This document shows, piece by piece, positions 1 through 11,430 of a stretch of 64,000 bases of DNA (its first letter is position 1; the number at the start of each line of letters is the position of its first letter). This stretch comes from Sabellastarte sp. h YS-2021 (lineage: Eukaryota > Annelida > Polychaeta > Sabellida > Sabellidae): contig OZ024938.1 of assembly GCA_964017235.1 (NCBI GenBank), forward strand, positions 59,387,816 through 59,451,815, read 5' to 3'. Below the pieces are notes generated by a model. That model was given only the letters and a program-made list of their open reading frames with translations. It was not told where the DNA came from and did not search any database. The position numbers were made by a program, and so were the translations under genes.

Positions 1-690
1 ATCATGTTGTTTCATGTCAGATTTGAATAGCTACTTCTTCAGATAATTCTGGGTATCCTATTTATTATCTATGATATATAATGTATAAAAAATGTATATA
101 CTTTCTATACTAGCTTCAGTTTCATTTCGGATCAAATATTATAAAAACAACAGAAAAATAAGTTACATACTCATGTTGCAGTTATGTCTCAGCTTACTTC
201 TACATACAGTAAAAATGTGAATCAATTTAACAGCATTACAACTGCAAGAAATCCAATTAAAAGTTAAAACGTAAATGTATTTTTCATTTTCTTTCATCGT
301 ACAATAAAATTAAACTGCAAACAGAATTTTCTTTACACACAAAGTCACTTTTAAGTGTTTGTTTTGTTTATATAAATCATTCAATTATCAAGGGTCGTTT
401 AACTACAGCACATAAGTGTTTATCTTTGATATTTGATTTTCCGAGTTTCATTTAAAAAGATTGTTGACACAAGGATTTCCATTGGAGATATCCATTGATC
501 AATGTTTGGGATCACTAACCATTTGTAACATCTTCCTCTGTAGTTTTTAGTGTGGGTACCTTTTTTGGCAAATGATAATAAAGTTGTAATTATCCTTAAA
601 ATATGGAGTATCTTGCTCATGAGTCAGAACAGTGTGCTTATTATCTCGGCTAAGGAGGTTATACAGTCATAGGAATCTATTCGTTACTTC
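1..690. other. AT-rich intergenic sequence, nothing recognised
   Basis: No open frame longer than about 66 codons and no recognisable repeat head or inverted termini were seen. It leads directly into the tandem array that begins near 690. Confidence 0.5.
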
Positions 691-2330
691 AAAATCGAAC
701 ATTGATTTCGAAGTATGTTGGTCAGGTGGTTTGTTTGTTTGTTTGTATGTTTGTTAGCACGTTCTAGGTCACAATTTTGGAGCTAGAATTCTCAATATTT
801 TCCTACAACATCGTCATTGGTCAGAATAGAGAAGGACCGAATTTTAACAAAATCGGTAGCATTTTCACATAGCTGTGACCATTTTAGCTACTTTGAGTAA
901 ATGACTTATAACTTGGAAAATATTGCATTTAGAGTGTTTTTCTTACATATGATGTTCAGATACTTTACCTATAAGATGATACATAGTTTGGAGCTCTGCT
1001 GCATTAGCTAAGCGAGTAATAGCTACTTTCTCATTTGTAGCAAAATTTTAAAATTAGACCATGTCAAATTTCTTTGAAAGTATTGCACATAGTGACTTTT
1101 TTGAATACATTATTTACCTATGTTGGGGAATGCTATGACATAATGAAGTTGCAGACCTGTAGCTCATTTCATAGCTGAGCAATAACTACTTTGAGAGTCT
1201 CATTACTTCGAAATTAAAAATTGATTTTGAAGTATGTTGGTCAGTCGGTTTTTATGTTTGTATGTTTCTTAGCACATTTTAGGCCACAAATTTGAAGCTA
1301 AATTTCTCATTTTTCCCCATAATATTGTCAGGTGTCAGAATAGAGGACTGAATTTGAACAAAATCGGTAGCATTTTTACATAGTTATGACCATTTTAGCT
1401 ACTCTGAGTAAATGACTTATAACTCTGAAACTCTTGCATTTAGAGTGCTTTGATATGTTGTTCAGGTACTTTAGCTTTAGCTATAAGATGGTGCATAATT
1501 TGGAGCTCTGTTGCATTAGCTAAGTGAGTAATAGCTATTTCTCTGATTTGTAGCACAATTTAAAATGAGAATGTGTCAAATTTCTTTGAAAGTATCACAC
1601 ATAGTGACTTTCTTTGAATACATAATTTACTATGTTGGGGTAAGTTATGACGTAATGAAGTTGCAAACCTGTAGCTCATTCCATAGTTGAGCAATAACTA
1701 CTTTCAGGATCTCACTGTTAAGTAAATCACTTGTAACTTGATAACTTTTGTATTTAGAGTATTTTGTTGAAATATTTTATTAATCGACTTTTGGATCAAC
1801 TATATAAACTACAATAAAATTGCAGCCCTGTAGCTCATTCCGTAGCTGAGCAATAGCTACTTTGAAGTTGTAACTTTAAAACTATTGCATTTAAGAGTAT
1901 TTGGTTGAATTATGTTATTCACCTACATTAAGGTTAGGTGTAACATTGTCAAATTTTACCTGTAGCTCATTCCATAGCTGAGCAATAGCTACTTTAAGGT
2001 TCTCACCGTTGAGTAAAATCACTTGTAACTTTAAAACTATTGCATTTCGAGTATTTTGTTGAAATATGTTATTCACCTACTTTTAGATCAGCTATAATAT
2101 AGTAAACTTGCAGACCTGTAGCTCATTCCATAGCTGACTGAGCAATAGCTACTTTGAGGTTCTCACTGTTGAGTAAATCGCTTGTAACATTAAAACTATT
2201 GCATTTAGAGTATTTTGTTAAAATATGTTATTCACCTACTTTTAGATCAGCTATAACAAAGTAAAATTGCAGCCCTACTCTGTAGCTCATTCCATAGCTG
2301 AGCAATAACTACTTTTAGTTGGCCAAATTT
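690..2330 (+). repeat. Satellite-like tandem array, family A
   Basis: A recurring block containing TAGCTCATTCCATAGCTGAG followed by CAATAGCTACTTT occurs near 1158, 1670, 1822, 1957, 2119 and 2283. Related variants (AGCTCTGCTGCATTAGCTAA type) occur near 992 and 1503. Two long units repeat at about 512 bp (compare 695-1204 with 1209-1720), each holding about three diverged sub-units. After 1720 the array falls back to roughly 135-165 bp monomers. Each long unit also carries a GTTTGTTTGTATGTTT-like stretch and an ACAAAATCGGTAGCATTTT-like block. The same family recurs inverted at 6230-6740. No coding capacity is evident. Whether it is a true satellite or the internal array of a transposable element is unresolved. 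Confidence 0.85.
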
Positions 2331-3011
2331 GGACCCAATGAAAAAGATATGCAGTTGGATCTTGTAATGCAGCAAGTTATCAGTAGATTGCAGCCAGATT
2401 TCGAAGTTACCATTCAGCTCGTTTGTTTACAAAAAAACTACTGCACATATTAACATAAACATTTCACAGTAGGCGGGTCTTTGTGTGATGTACCTTTGAG
2501 AATGCTGCAACCAAGTGTGGATATAAGATTTTAAAGGGATTATCTTTTTTTTAAACTCTTAAGCAATAGTAGAGGTGTTGGGTCTAGGCAGATGTAAGCA
2601 CTCTTCAAGTGTCCCTGTTTTATATATGTGAATGAAGTCATGAGATATGACATTGAGCTGGAGTTAAAGGTATTCTCCAAAGGAGATAGTAACACCACAC
2701 AGTGTTTTATACTTATCAACTCTGTTAGTAAAGGTACACCTGTATATTAAGCAAAAAAATACCACTGCAAGAAGATTTTTAAAAATAATAAATTGTTTCC
2801 AATTATCACATTAAAAATACAGGAAAGTAGTTAGACTTTGATTGATTGAGTGACTTATTGATAAATTGATTTTTGCTATAACATAGCCTTGAACTCCTTG
2901 TCGTTGTCAGATTGATGGAGGAAAGAAGTGCACTTTATTTGTTCAAGATTAAGCACTGAAAGTCAATTGGCAACAACAATCAGCTACCAAATTACCTACT
3001 TCAGGTCGGAC
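2331..3011. other. Intergenic, nothing recognised
   Basis: AT-rich DNA without a convincing ORF, inverted termini or SINE head. Confidence 0.4.
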
Positions 3012-3254
3012 TTGTTTTTTTTTATTATTTATTTATTGGGGTTTTACATCGCTTTCAACACTGTACAGGCCATATCACAACAGATAGTACTGTGGGCAGA
3101 GGAAACCAGTACATACAGTTGGTCAAGTTCTGTACTGTAAACTGCCGACCATCGGTAAGCAAATACCAACTATCCCCACATAAGGTCTGGGGTTTGAACT
3201 GCCGACCTCAGAGGTGCGAGGCGAGTTTGTTACCACTGTGTCACCGTGGCCCCC
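3012..3254 (-). mobile_element. tRNA-derived SINE, family 1, copy 1
   Basis: Read on the minus strand, the right-hand end is a tRNA-like head (GGCCACGGTGACACAGTGG type A-box, then a B-box-like stretch) and the left-hand end is a body ending in a T/A-rich tail next to GGGGTTTTACATC. The body, with CTGTACAGGCCATATCACAA and TTCTGTACTGTAAACTGC on the plus strand, is shared with the copies at 8931-9172 and 16203-16438. All three are inserted on the minus strand. Confidence 0.8.
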
Positions 3255-3591
3255 TTCTGCACTGAGAGTCAGTGAGCACCAACAAGCAACTACTGATTTA
3301 CCTACTTCAGGTCAGACTGAAGTTGAAGGCAAATGTATTACCAACTAGAGTAGTGTTGTCCCTTGTTTTAGCTTGAACAAAGTCTGACCACAAACGGTGG
3401 ACAAGGGCAAGCACCTATCAACTAATCTACTTTGGGCCGGGCTAGAAATAGCACCTGGGCTCAGAGAGGTGGGCTTGTGTTAAACATTATGCCAAAACAG
3501 TTCATTATATAGTGATTGAACAAAGCATGATCACACGTAACAGATAAAAGTGAATATTAGTGACATATTATCTTAGCTTAACTATGTCTTG

Positions 3592-3790
3592 TTACCTCCA
3601 CCACCAGGCTATGTATTTGTTTGCATTTGTTTATCTGTCTGTCTGTTTAACTGTCTGTGTTCTGGATAATTTCAAATTAATGAATGGATCTTTCTGAATT
3701 ATTTTATGTGGGGAGGGCATGACCAAAGGAAGTGATTAAGTTTTGGGAATGAGCTCAACCATCCCTGGTGGAGGTTTGGACTCTACAAGT
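3592..3790. mobile_element. Short TIR element (ACCTCC...GGAGGT type)
   Basis: The left end reads TTACCTCCACCACCAGG and the right end CCCTGGTGGAGGTTT, which are inverted complements. An internal GTTTATCTGTCTGTCTGTTT run is typical of a widespread class of animal non-autonomous elements with such ends. No coding capacity. Confidence 0.5.
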
Positions 3791-5714
3791 GCTTTCTAAT
3801 TTTTTCACAGAGTTTACTTTCTGAGACCATGCGTGAGTGAGTGAACCAGTGCAAAAAAAAAACTTGAAAAATATGCATTTATCTGTGACTCAAGAATCAT
3901 GAAAAACTGTGTTTAATTACAAAACAACTTGCTGTCCATACAATTGACCGAAGATAATCTTATTACTACAATTTAAAAAGTATATCATGTTACAGTATCA
4001 CATGGTGGTCACACATTAAGATAACCTTAACTCTTCACTTATATCTGCCAAGCCAATTTTTCCATTCTTAAGTCATATATTAAGTTCCCAAGCTATGCAT
4101 TAGTCAGGATGTTTTCCAGTTGCTGCCAAACCAAGTGGAAAATGTAATTGCTACAGCTTTGCAGCCTCAGTAACTACACTGATTAACCACATATTGACTG
4201 CTGGAGTGTATCTAGTACACATATATCTCCCCCAACACAAAGTCTTAAATAAGTCCATCTTCTACTATGACAAGCATTTTATTAATGCCAGCCACAAAAA
4301 GTCACTTTGGTATGATAGAGCACTTCTGCAATGACTGCGTGGTATTTATTTACTTATAACCTATAACCCAGGAATATATTGTCAGGAATTTTGGTTAGTT
4401 AGCTCATTGGCTATAGGTTTACTCTTTGATCATATATCTTACCTGAAAGATTTTGGGGATATTCTGCTGTTGTGAAATTACTAAGTTCATCATGGCGAAA
4501 AAGCAGAATATCTTTAATATGCAAGTCTGTGTGATTTCATTTTGTCAAATTATATCATGTGACCAGAAATGATGTGGTATGTATACTTTAGATAGAAAGT
4601 GACCTTTCAGTAGAGCTCAACAAAGTAACACGTAGTATTAAACTCTAAGATAAAGTCATAAACTTAACAGAATCTACATTCTTGTAATCTATAATTTAAG
4701 AAAGTTCAGAAGATTTATATGGTTGTTAGTCATATGAATTCACTTTACTATTGACGATTCCTTGATAAAGCAGGTGTCAAACTTACATTTTGCTAGAGTG
4801 TAGCTTATGTATAAGCCAGGCGTACTATTTTGTTGGTAGAATTATTAGTGAGATATACGGCACCCATCCCCCTAAAACTATTGCCCAAAACCACCACTTT
4901 TTGAAAAATCAGGGTGTACCAAATCAGAAATCCTAGCTCCTCCACTTTTTGTACCAGTGTATTGCCCTCAAATAAAGCGTTCTGATTTGTTATTACGCGT
5001 GTGAAGTATAATCAATACCTATCGTCTCAAAACACCTGTTTATGGTGGACAGATAAATGTGGTATGGGCCTTTCTTCAGATGCATGCTACTACAGCATCT
5101 GTTGCCATACACCTTATGATCTTCTAGTCACCCCTGCAGTCGCTTGGACCATCAACAACCTCAACTTTGTACGCTTAATCCTCTCACTAGTATTTTCTTG
5201 GTGGTCTTTGTAATTCCAAAATGACTCATAATGCTAAGGCATACTAGTCTGTACTTGTGACCTTATAGTTCTAGAAAAAGGAAAAGAAAAAAATAACTGC
5301 AAATGTAGAAGACAGAGGGGATTCCTCCATATTCATTTAAGTGACAAAAGCCAGATACATTTCCAACGGACTGTTAAGAATCAATGCTAATTGATTTAGC
5401 AGCAACGAGTGAAGACCCTCACTGGTGTTATGAAATGACATTTCCTATCCAGCTTGATTACCTTCCTTTATGCAAAAGAAGAGCAAATTGCATTTTGAGA
5501 GAGTTAGATGAAACTGGGGGAGGGTCATTGTTCCACTGTAATCAATACCAAAGAAAGGAATGTAGCTTTTCGTCCATAAATGTATTGGGTAAATATGGTA
5601 AGTAAGCACTTGACCATGATCTCTGTAGTTTTGGGTTTGAATTCAGGATGTTTCAAATATTGATGATCTGTTGTGGTTTGATTACAGCTGTATTTCTAAC
5701 ATAAACAATTCCAA
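3791..5714. other. Intergenic, no supported gene
   Basis: Only short open frames are present, the longest about 73 codons at 5384-5605. That frame ends beside a GGTAAG-like donor, but I recognise no family and found no partner exon in phase. No repeat head was recognised. Confidence 0.4.
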
Positions 5715-5985
5715 AACAAGAGCACTCGGAGGGTGCTGACCTCCGACAAGGCACGTAATAATAAGTAAGGAGGTAGATCCGTTTTCTTTTGATATCTAAA
5801 TGGTGATACACACCACTGGCAAAGTTTTAAGGTGTCTAATTTAGACCAAGAGCCATCTTCTGATATTTTTATGATGTTATAAAAAGAAGTATTTGTGTAA
5901 TCCAGTAAATAGAATTTTTTTTAGTAACCAGACAGTGATCCAGACAAACAGGCGGTCATGAAACAACTCCCTTGTGGAGGTAATT
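5715..5985. mobile_element. Short TIR element (GACCTCCGACAAGG...CCTTGTGGAGGT)
   Basis: The left side has GAGCACTCGGAGGGTGCTGA followed by CCTCCGACAAGG. The right side, near 5970, has CCCTTGTGGAGGTAAT, giving inverted ends around about 250 bp of AT-rich DNA. A fragment of the same left end (GAGAGCACTTGGAGGGTGC) recurs near 17550. Non-coding. Confidence 0.5.
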
Positions 5986-6229
5986 ATAAGGTGTTTTCAT
6001 GTGAAATGTAAAATTTTAGCTTCCTTTGTAAATACAATATGGTAATACTTCACCGATAACTTTGTTCATCAGTACATGTGTTAATTATGTTGCATACATG
6101 TGTCTTGAATAATTGACTAGTTGTTACACCACCAAATTTTGTTAAAATATTTAGAACTTATCTCATAATAAACTCTTACTTCATGGGCTGAAAGTTCAGA
6201 GTTAACTGGCAATAAGCATATTATTTTTC

Positions 6230-6740
6230 ACTCAAAATTTTAGTGAGCATAATAGCAAAGTAATTCTGTATTAGTAGCTCTGCAATTGCATTGATACAAT
6301 GACAAGATTTTGTTACGCACTCTGGTCTACTACTGGTCTGCAATTTTACTATGCTATACCTGACTCAGAAGTAGGTGAAACACATATTTCAACAAAATAA
6401 TGTACAAACAATAGTTTTCAAGCTATAAGTGATTCACTCAACACTGAAAATCTGAAATTGCATTTTACTATGTTACAGTTGACCCAAAAGAAGGTGAATA
6501 ATATATTTAAACAAAATACTGCAAAATCAATAATTTTCAAGTTACAAGCGTTTTACTCAACAGTGAGAACCTGAAAGTATCTACTGTCCAGCTATGCAAT
6601 GGGCTACAGGTCTTCAATTTTACTATGTTACAGATGACCCCAAAAGCAGGCAACTAACGCATTTTTAATGTAAATGCAATACTTCTCAAGTTGCAAGTGA
6701 TTTACTCAACAGTGAGAAGCGAAAAGTAGCTACTGCTCAG
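6230..6740 (-). repeat. Inverted copy of tandem family A
   Basis: This stretch is the reverse complement of the 1720-2330 repeats. AACTATTGCATTTAGAGTA, CACCTACTTTTAGATCAGC and CTCATTCCATAGCTGAGCA on the array strand are all recognisable here in diverged form on the minus strand. At least two to three monomers are present, near 6340, 6480 and 6610. Divergence from the main array is considerable. Confidence 0.75.
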
Positions 6741-7036
6741 TGTCTCAGTCAGCAGACATAAAAATATATATCCCGCTCAGTACATCCCCCGATATAGGTC
6801 ATATACGGCTTGTGGTGGGTAATAAATGTGTATATCTTGATACAGGCCTTACAAACACATCCAGGCAAAATAATTGGACAGAAACTGATTTGATATATGA
6901 CAATGTCATACACAGATGTCACCTGACTGATTTATTCACAACTGAAACATCAGTTCTTGCTCAGAGACACTGGTTTGGTATGTCACAACTGAATCATACA
7001 CTGCAAAAAAACAACTATCCCTTAGTCATGGTATGA
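6740..7036 (+). other. 98-codon open frame, function unknown
   Basis: An open frame longer than most in the surrounding AT-rich DNA. It begins at the edge of the inverted family-A repeat, in a CTCAG|TCAGCAGAC context that could be a splice acceptor, and ends near a GTATGA that could be a donor. The translation contains HIRLVVGNKCVYLDTG, which looks protein-like, but I recognise no family. No in-phase partner exon was found. It could be a gene remnant, part of an element, or chance. Confidence 0.2.
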
Positions 7037-7889
7037 AATATGATCCACAATTTGAACTACTTTCTTTCAACACATGACCTTGAGCAAGACACCTAATGCA
7101 TTTTTTCATATCTAGAATCAATAATACGGAAGATCTAAGGACTTCAATTATTGTAACTCCTTTGAGCTTACGCAAAGGTGCTACCCATCAAAAGGTTGTA
7201 TCCCCATAAATTCCATCTCATTTTACTTAACCATAACTATGCATGATGAAAGGAAGAATAAGCAGTAACGTCCCTATCTACCTTTGTAATTACTCATATC
7301 AGCACATTTACAAGTGCTCATTTCTTGCTTGGCTTTGCACCTACTATTTAATTAAGAGTAACTTAAAAGAGTTAAACTAAAATGTTCCTGTCCAAATAGA
7401 TTATGCAGTAAAACTGAAAATCTAATTTCAGCTCAAAAATAGAGGTTAATTTTTATCAACCTTTTCTACAATTTTTCATAGATAATTTACTTTTATATGA
7501 AATCTGTGCATCAAATTGGAACATGGCCAGTCAGTGAATAGCAAACAAACTATACTTTTGTTTCTGTGATTTTAACTGGCTAGATGCTGAATCTATTGTT
7601 TTTAGATCATTTGTGCCAAGTTGAGGTCTGTGATAATTTACCGAGCAAAAACCAGTATGTTATTAAAGACTTTGCAATTTGCCTCTTTGACCCTTTAGGT
7701 TACTTTACTGGTTCCTCGATAGCAAATCATGATTTGGTCAAAAATACTTTGATACTACTATTCTCTGCTTCTGGATATCATAACCAGAACTAATGAGTGT
7801 TCAACTGACATATTAGAACAAAGATAAAGCATCTATTGGAATCATCTATTTCCAACCAGAATGGCTAATGTACAAAAACTATTGTATAT
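7037..7889. other. Intergenic, nothing recognised
   Basis: AT-rich, with no convincing coding or repeat signal. Confidence 0.4.
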
Positions 7890-8155
7890 TTATACTCAGC
7901 ACAATACCTTCCAAACCTCTAGTGATTGGAATTCCCCTTACTGAAAGTCAGAGTGTCAGTGATGACCAATTATCAATGCCCTTGGTGATCTTTAACCTGC
8001 CACTGGGGACAGGGCCCAATGACATAACACCCCCATTTTAAGAGATAACCCGAGCCATTAATCTGTTTTACGTGTTCCTGTGATCAAACCCAGATCCTCA
8101 GTGTTGCTAAGCAAGTGTGTTACCAACATGGCCACAGTAGCAGACTTTTGGACTC
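7890..8155 (-). mobile_element. tRNA-derived SINE, family 2, minus strand
   Basis: The reverse complement starts with a tRNA-like head (CTGTGGCCATGTTGGTAACA, then a GGGTTTGATCAC B-box). A body follows with CATTGGGCCCTGTCCCCAGT and GGCAGGTTAAAGATCACCAA, matching the better preserved plus-strand copy at 21048-21376. Clearly old. Confidence 0.75.
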
Positions 8156-8344
8156 TTAAAGAGTCAGTCCTGACTTGCCTCCCATTATGTTATTCCAAAA
8201 TGATTTCTTTATGTCTGACTGACCGATTATCACAAGGTCATATCATGAGAAATTATCTCAGTGCTTTACATTTTAAATTATTTTTACCAATAAACACAGA
8301 AAAAAATAACATTCAGGTACTGTGGATGTTATTTTTGTCTTTTC

Positions 8345-8500
8345 AAGTGATCAATTTTAAAACAAGACCAAAAGGGGTTTTGGTCTACTAGTGCAAGCCA
8401 CTAGTAGTACCCATCCAAGTACTAATGTAGCCTATTGCTGCAAAACATCAGTGATGAGATGGTACTCACCATGTTATACCACAATTCTTGAACGCCCGGA
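8345..8500 (-). mobile_element. 5S rRNA-derived SINE, copy 1
   Basis: On the minus strand this reads CATCTCATCACTGATGTTTT, then GCAGCAATAGGCTACATTAG, then TACTTGGATGGG. These correspond to the internal promoter part of animal 5S rRNA (AAGCTAAGCAGGG... TTAGTACTTGGATGGG). It continues into a tail with CCAAAACCCCTTTTGG, a short self-complementary stretch shared with the plus-strand copy at 9235. It is too diverged and incomplete to be a working 5S gene. Confidence 0.8.
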
Positions 8501-8930
8501 GAAAAAAAACAAGACAAAAGCAAACACACAAAAAAATGCTTCTTAAGGATTATTTTATCTTCTACAAATCATTATGCCTGTCACACCTTTCCAGACAGTC
8601 ACATGTGTATGTATATGATTTCTATTAGATGATCCTCATCCTTACATGGCTCTGAATAGAGACCTCCTTATATTCGTAGTAGACACTGCAGAATGAATCA
8701 CCCAAAATATCCATCCATCACCCCTTCGTCAGGCATTGTATATTATAGTCCAGCTTGCAAGAGATCCCCACCAATTTTTTAAACATTTCAAATCACTTTC
8801 CAAGCTGTGTAAAATGGCCTCGAATTCATCCTTACAAAATGTAAATCCCACCGAATCACACGAATACATCCTACCCAAATAGGATACTGACTGAGCCACT
8901 ACCAAAGGTAGATGAGCACATTCAGTTGTA
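8501..8930. other. Intergenic, nothing recognised
   Basis: AT-rich spacer between SINE insertions. Confidence 0.4.
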
Positions 8931-9172
8931 GCTTATATTTATTTATTTATTTGGGGTTTTACATCACTTTCAACACTGTACAGATCATATCACGTTGGGT
9001 AGTTGGAAGAGCAGACGAAATCCAGTACATACAGTTGGTCAAGGTTCTGTACTGTAAACTGCTGACTAACGGCAAGCAACTACCAGCTTTCTCACATGAG
9101 GTCAGGTCAGGAATCGAACCCCGACCTCAGAGGTGGGAGGCAAGAGTGTTACCACTCTGCCACCGTGGCCTC
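8931..9172 (-). mobile_element. tRNA-derived SINE, family 1, copy 2
   Basis: The best preserved head of the family. The minus strand starts GGCCACGGTGGCAGAGTGGT (A-box) and has GGGGTTCGATTCC (B-box) about 50 nt later, as in tRNA-derived pol III promoters. The body and the (TTTA)n-like tail at 8931-8955 match copies 1 and 3. Confidence 0.88.
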
Positions 9173-9234
9173 TAGTTGTAGCTTATAACCAGAGCACAAA
9201 AAGGTCTAGAAATCACTTTTTCGTGTCTCTGGAC

Positions 9235-9400
9235 TTTCATGAAATGTAGCGTAGCGGGGTGAGTACCAGTCTCATCACTGAAGTTAAGCAGCAATGGGCT
9301 ATGTTAGTACTTGGATGGCGACTGCCTCACTGCACTACTCGTGTCTTTGATGGCTTTGCGGCACATGCTAGTAGACCGAAACCCCTTTCGGCCTTGTTGA
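9235..9400 (+). mobile_element. 5S rRNA-derived SINE, copy 2
   Basis: Plus-strand sequence from about 9252 has AGTCTCATCACTGAAGTTAA, GCAGCAATGGGCTATGTTAG and TACTTGGATGGCGACTGCC, aligning by eye with the internal control region of 5S rRNA. The tail includes CGAAACCCCTTTCGG, a short palindrome also present as CCAAAACCCCTTTTGG in copy 1. The 5' third of 5S rRNA is not recognisable. Confidence 0.85.
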
Positions 9401-10250
9401 AACCTCCATTTCTCTCTTTTTAATTTAATGAAAAAAATTAGCAGAAAATCTGCTAACAATTTGACGATGTGTGCATAACTTTTTTTGTAGGTTACATGCT
9501 CATTAAAAATGTACGAAAAACAAACTGCACTAGAATTATTATTTTGGCTACTCATTTTTTTTCTACTAACAGTGTTTAGGTTGATGTAGGGTTCTCAATT
9601 GGCACCATATTAAAAAAGGTATTTGGTGGGTGCTTCACTCAGATGTGTGATCTTACACACGTATGAAAATACATCCCATATCAACCTTTAACAATCTTGT
9701 AGATAGTCACTTTGACTATTATAATTTGTTCAAATTTCTTTCCAAATCCAACATAAAAACATCCTTGTCCAAAACAGCCTTGCTAGAATCATAACAAATA
9801 GCAAAACGAATTTCTGGCAGCAGTTTGCACTCTACGGGTGCTTTCGAGTTAAACTAACATAATCAGGAAATAAAATATGGCATTGAATGACAGATGACGA
9901 CAGCACTTCATCTTCAAGGTAAAATGTCTGCATTTTGATAAACCAGAGAAGAAAGAGAACTATCATGTGATCTTATTACAGAAATGTGAAGGAACACAAT
10001 GTTACAATTTTTGGCACGGAGATTGCTGTTTCTAGCAACATGTGATTTAATGCTATTGTATATGAAGACAATGTCCCCGAGGTACACCCACTGTTTTGCC
10101 AAGAACTGATGTTTCAGAGGTGAATAATTCAGTGAAAATGACATACATGTATTAATGTATCACATCAAATGCAAACGTGTCCAGTTTTGATGCCTGGATT
10201 TTTTATGGATATTTATCTGAGCAAATTACATCACTGTATACTTAGGCTAT
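9401..10250. other. Intergenic, nothing recognised
   Basis: No recognisable gene or repeat. Confidence 0.4.
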
Positions 10251-10440
10251 CTGTCGGTGGCTTAACTGGCAAAACACTTGTCTGGGAATACAAAAGACCT
10301 GCTTTCAACTCAAGGCAAAGACAGATACGTGGTATGGATGAGCACTTTAAATGGTGTCCGTTGTAAGTGGTACTATCTTGTCAATTAATAATATAACCTT
10401 GCTATTAAACCATTTCAACTGTTCACAGTTAATAGTATAA
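10251..10440 (+). mobile_element. tRNA-derived SINE, family 2, degraded
   Basis: GTGGCTTAACTGGCAAAACA, CTTGTCTGGGAATACAAAAG and GACAGATACGTGGTATGGAT parallel the head and first body segment of the 21048 copy. The B-box is damaged and the 3' part unclear. Confidence 0.6.
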
Positions 10441-10699
10441 ACCTTATGTTATATTTACCTTTCTCTGTGGCATAAATTTGTACTGGGATAGGCTCAAATG
10501 TTGTAAATGGGAATTAAAAATTGAAAAGAAACAGAAGAGTAGTGTCAATGATACAATATGCCATATCCAATCTCAGCATCTTCATGTGGCAAGAAAAACC
10601 CACAAATTTAAGCCTTTTTTTCTTTCATTGCAAGTAACCAATACTGTTTTTATGTAAGAAAAAAATCTCACTTTTTCAAACAATGATAAATCGGAGCAG

Positions 10700-11430
10700 T
10701 GTAAATGCTTCTCTTTGAGTGACTGGCGGAGAAATTCAATTTTCTTTCTGTCAGGACAGACATTGAGTGGTTTGGGGGAGGGATTGGGCAAAGGTAGAAG
10801 AGGAATGCAGTGCCCTCCTTTACTTTTCCTTGGTGGGGCAAGACGTTCAATTAGTAGTCAGATAGGGTCCAGAAGAACAGGGAAACAAGGGGGAGGTGGG
10901 GAACCCCTTGGGAGGATGACATTTCCTCTATTAGAAGAAAGAGAAAAAGGATATAAATGCCTGGGCTGTGCTCTGAAGACATAAAGCCCTTTAAGGTCTC
11001 TGTCAGAAACATCTGTCAAGGCATCAAGCAACAAGATACATGGTGTTTTATTGTCAGAGGATTAAACAAAAGGCAAAAGTAGTACAGATAGAGGCCTTGG
11101 AAACAATTTAATTAAATTGACTTATGCGATTGCATCCCTCGCTTAGGAGAAAAAGTTTTATGATATTTTATGCACACATTGGTAGCAATTACAAAACACT
11201 GATAAGGAGAAATGTGAAGATAAATACAAACTGAACTCAATTACCAAAGATAAGCTTCATACAAGTGACAGGACCCTGTTTTATTTTTCCCATTTACCTT
11301 AATTACAAAGATTACAGAGTCCAAAACATTCTACATGAATCTACAAGCCTTGTGGAAAACAGGATGAATTGAAACAGAATCTCTTGGAAAACAAGGAACC
11401 AAAGCCTTCTCTGTTTTGGAAAAGTATTTT
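10700..11430. other. Compositionally distinct block, possible regulatory DNA
   Basis: 10715-10990 is noticeably GA/G-rich compared with its surroundings. 11090-11320 contains TAATTA-type motifs (near 11108 and 11300) and GATAAG motifs (near 11203 and 11251). An 89-codon plus-strand frame at 10715-10984 is of low complexity and unconvincing. Enhancer function is inference from motif content only. Confidence 0.2.

Noticed and set aside
8931-9172. Possible tRNA gene on the minus strand (good A- and B-boxes)
   Set aside because: The same head with a common body and tail occurs at three places, so it is a SINE head. No full cloverleaf is evident.
9235-9400. Possible 5S rRNA gene
   Set aside because: Only the internal promoter half matches, the 5' third is missing and a SINE-like tail is shared with another copy.
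10715-10984. 89-codon plus-strand frame
   Set aside because: Gly/Arg-rich product of a GA-rich tract; no domain and no splice partners.
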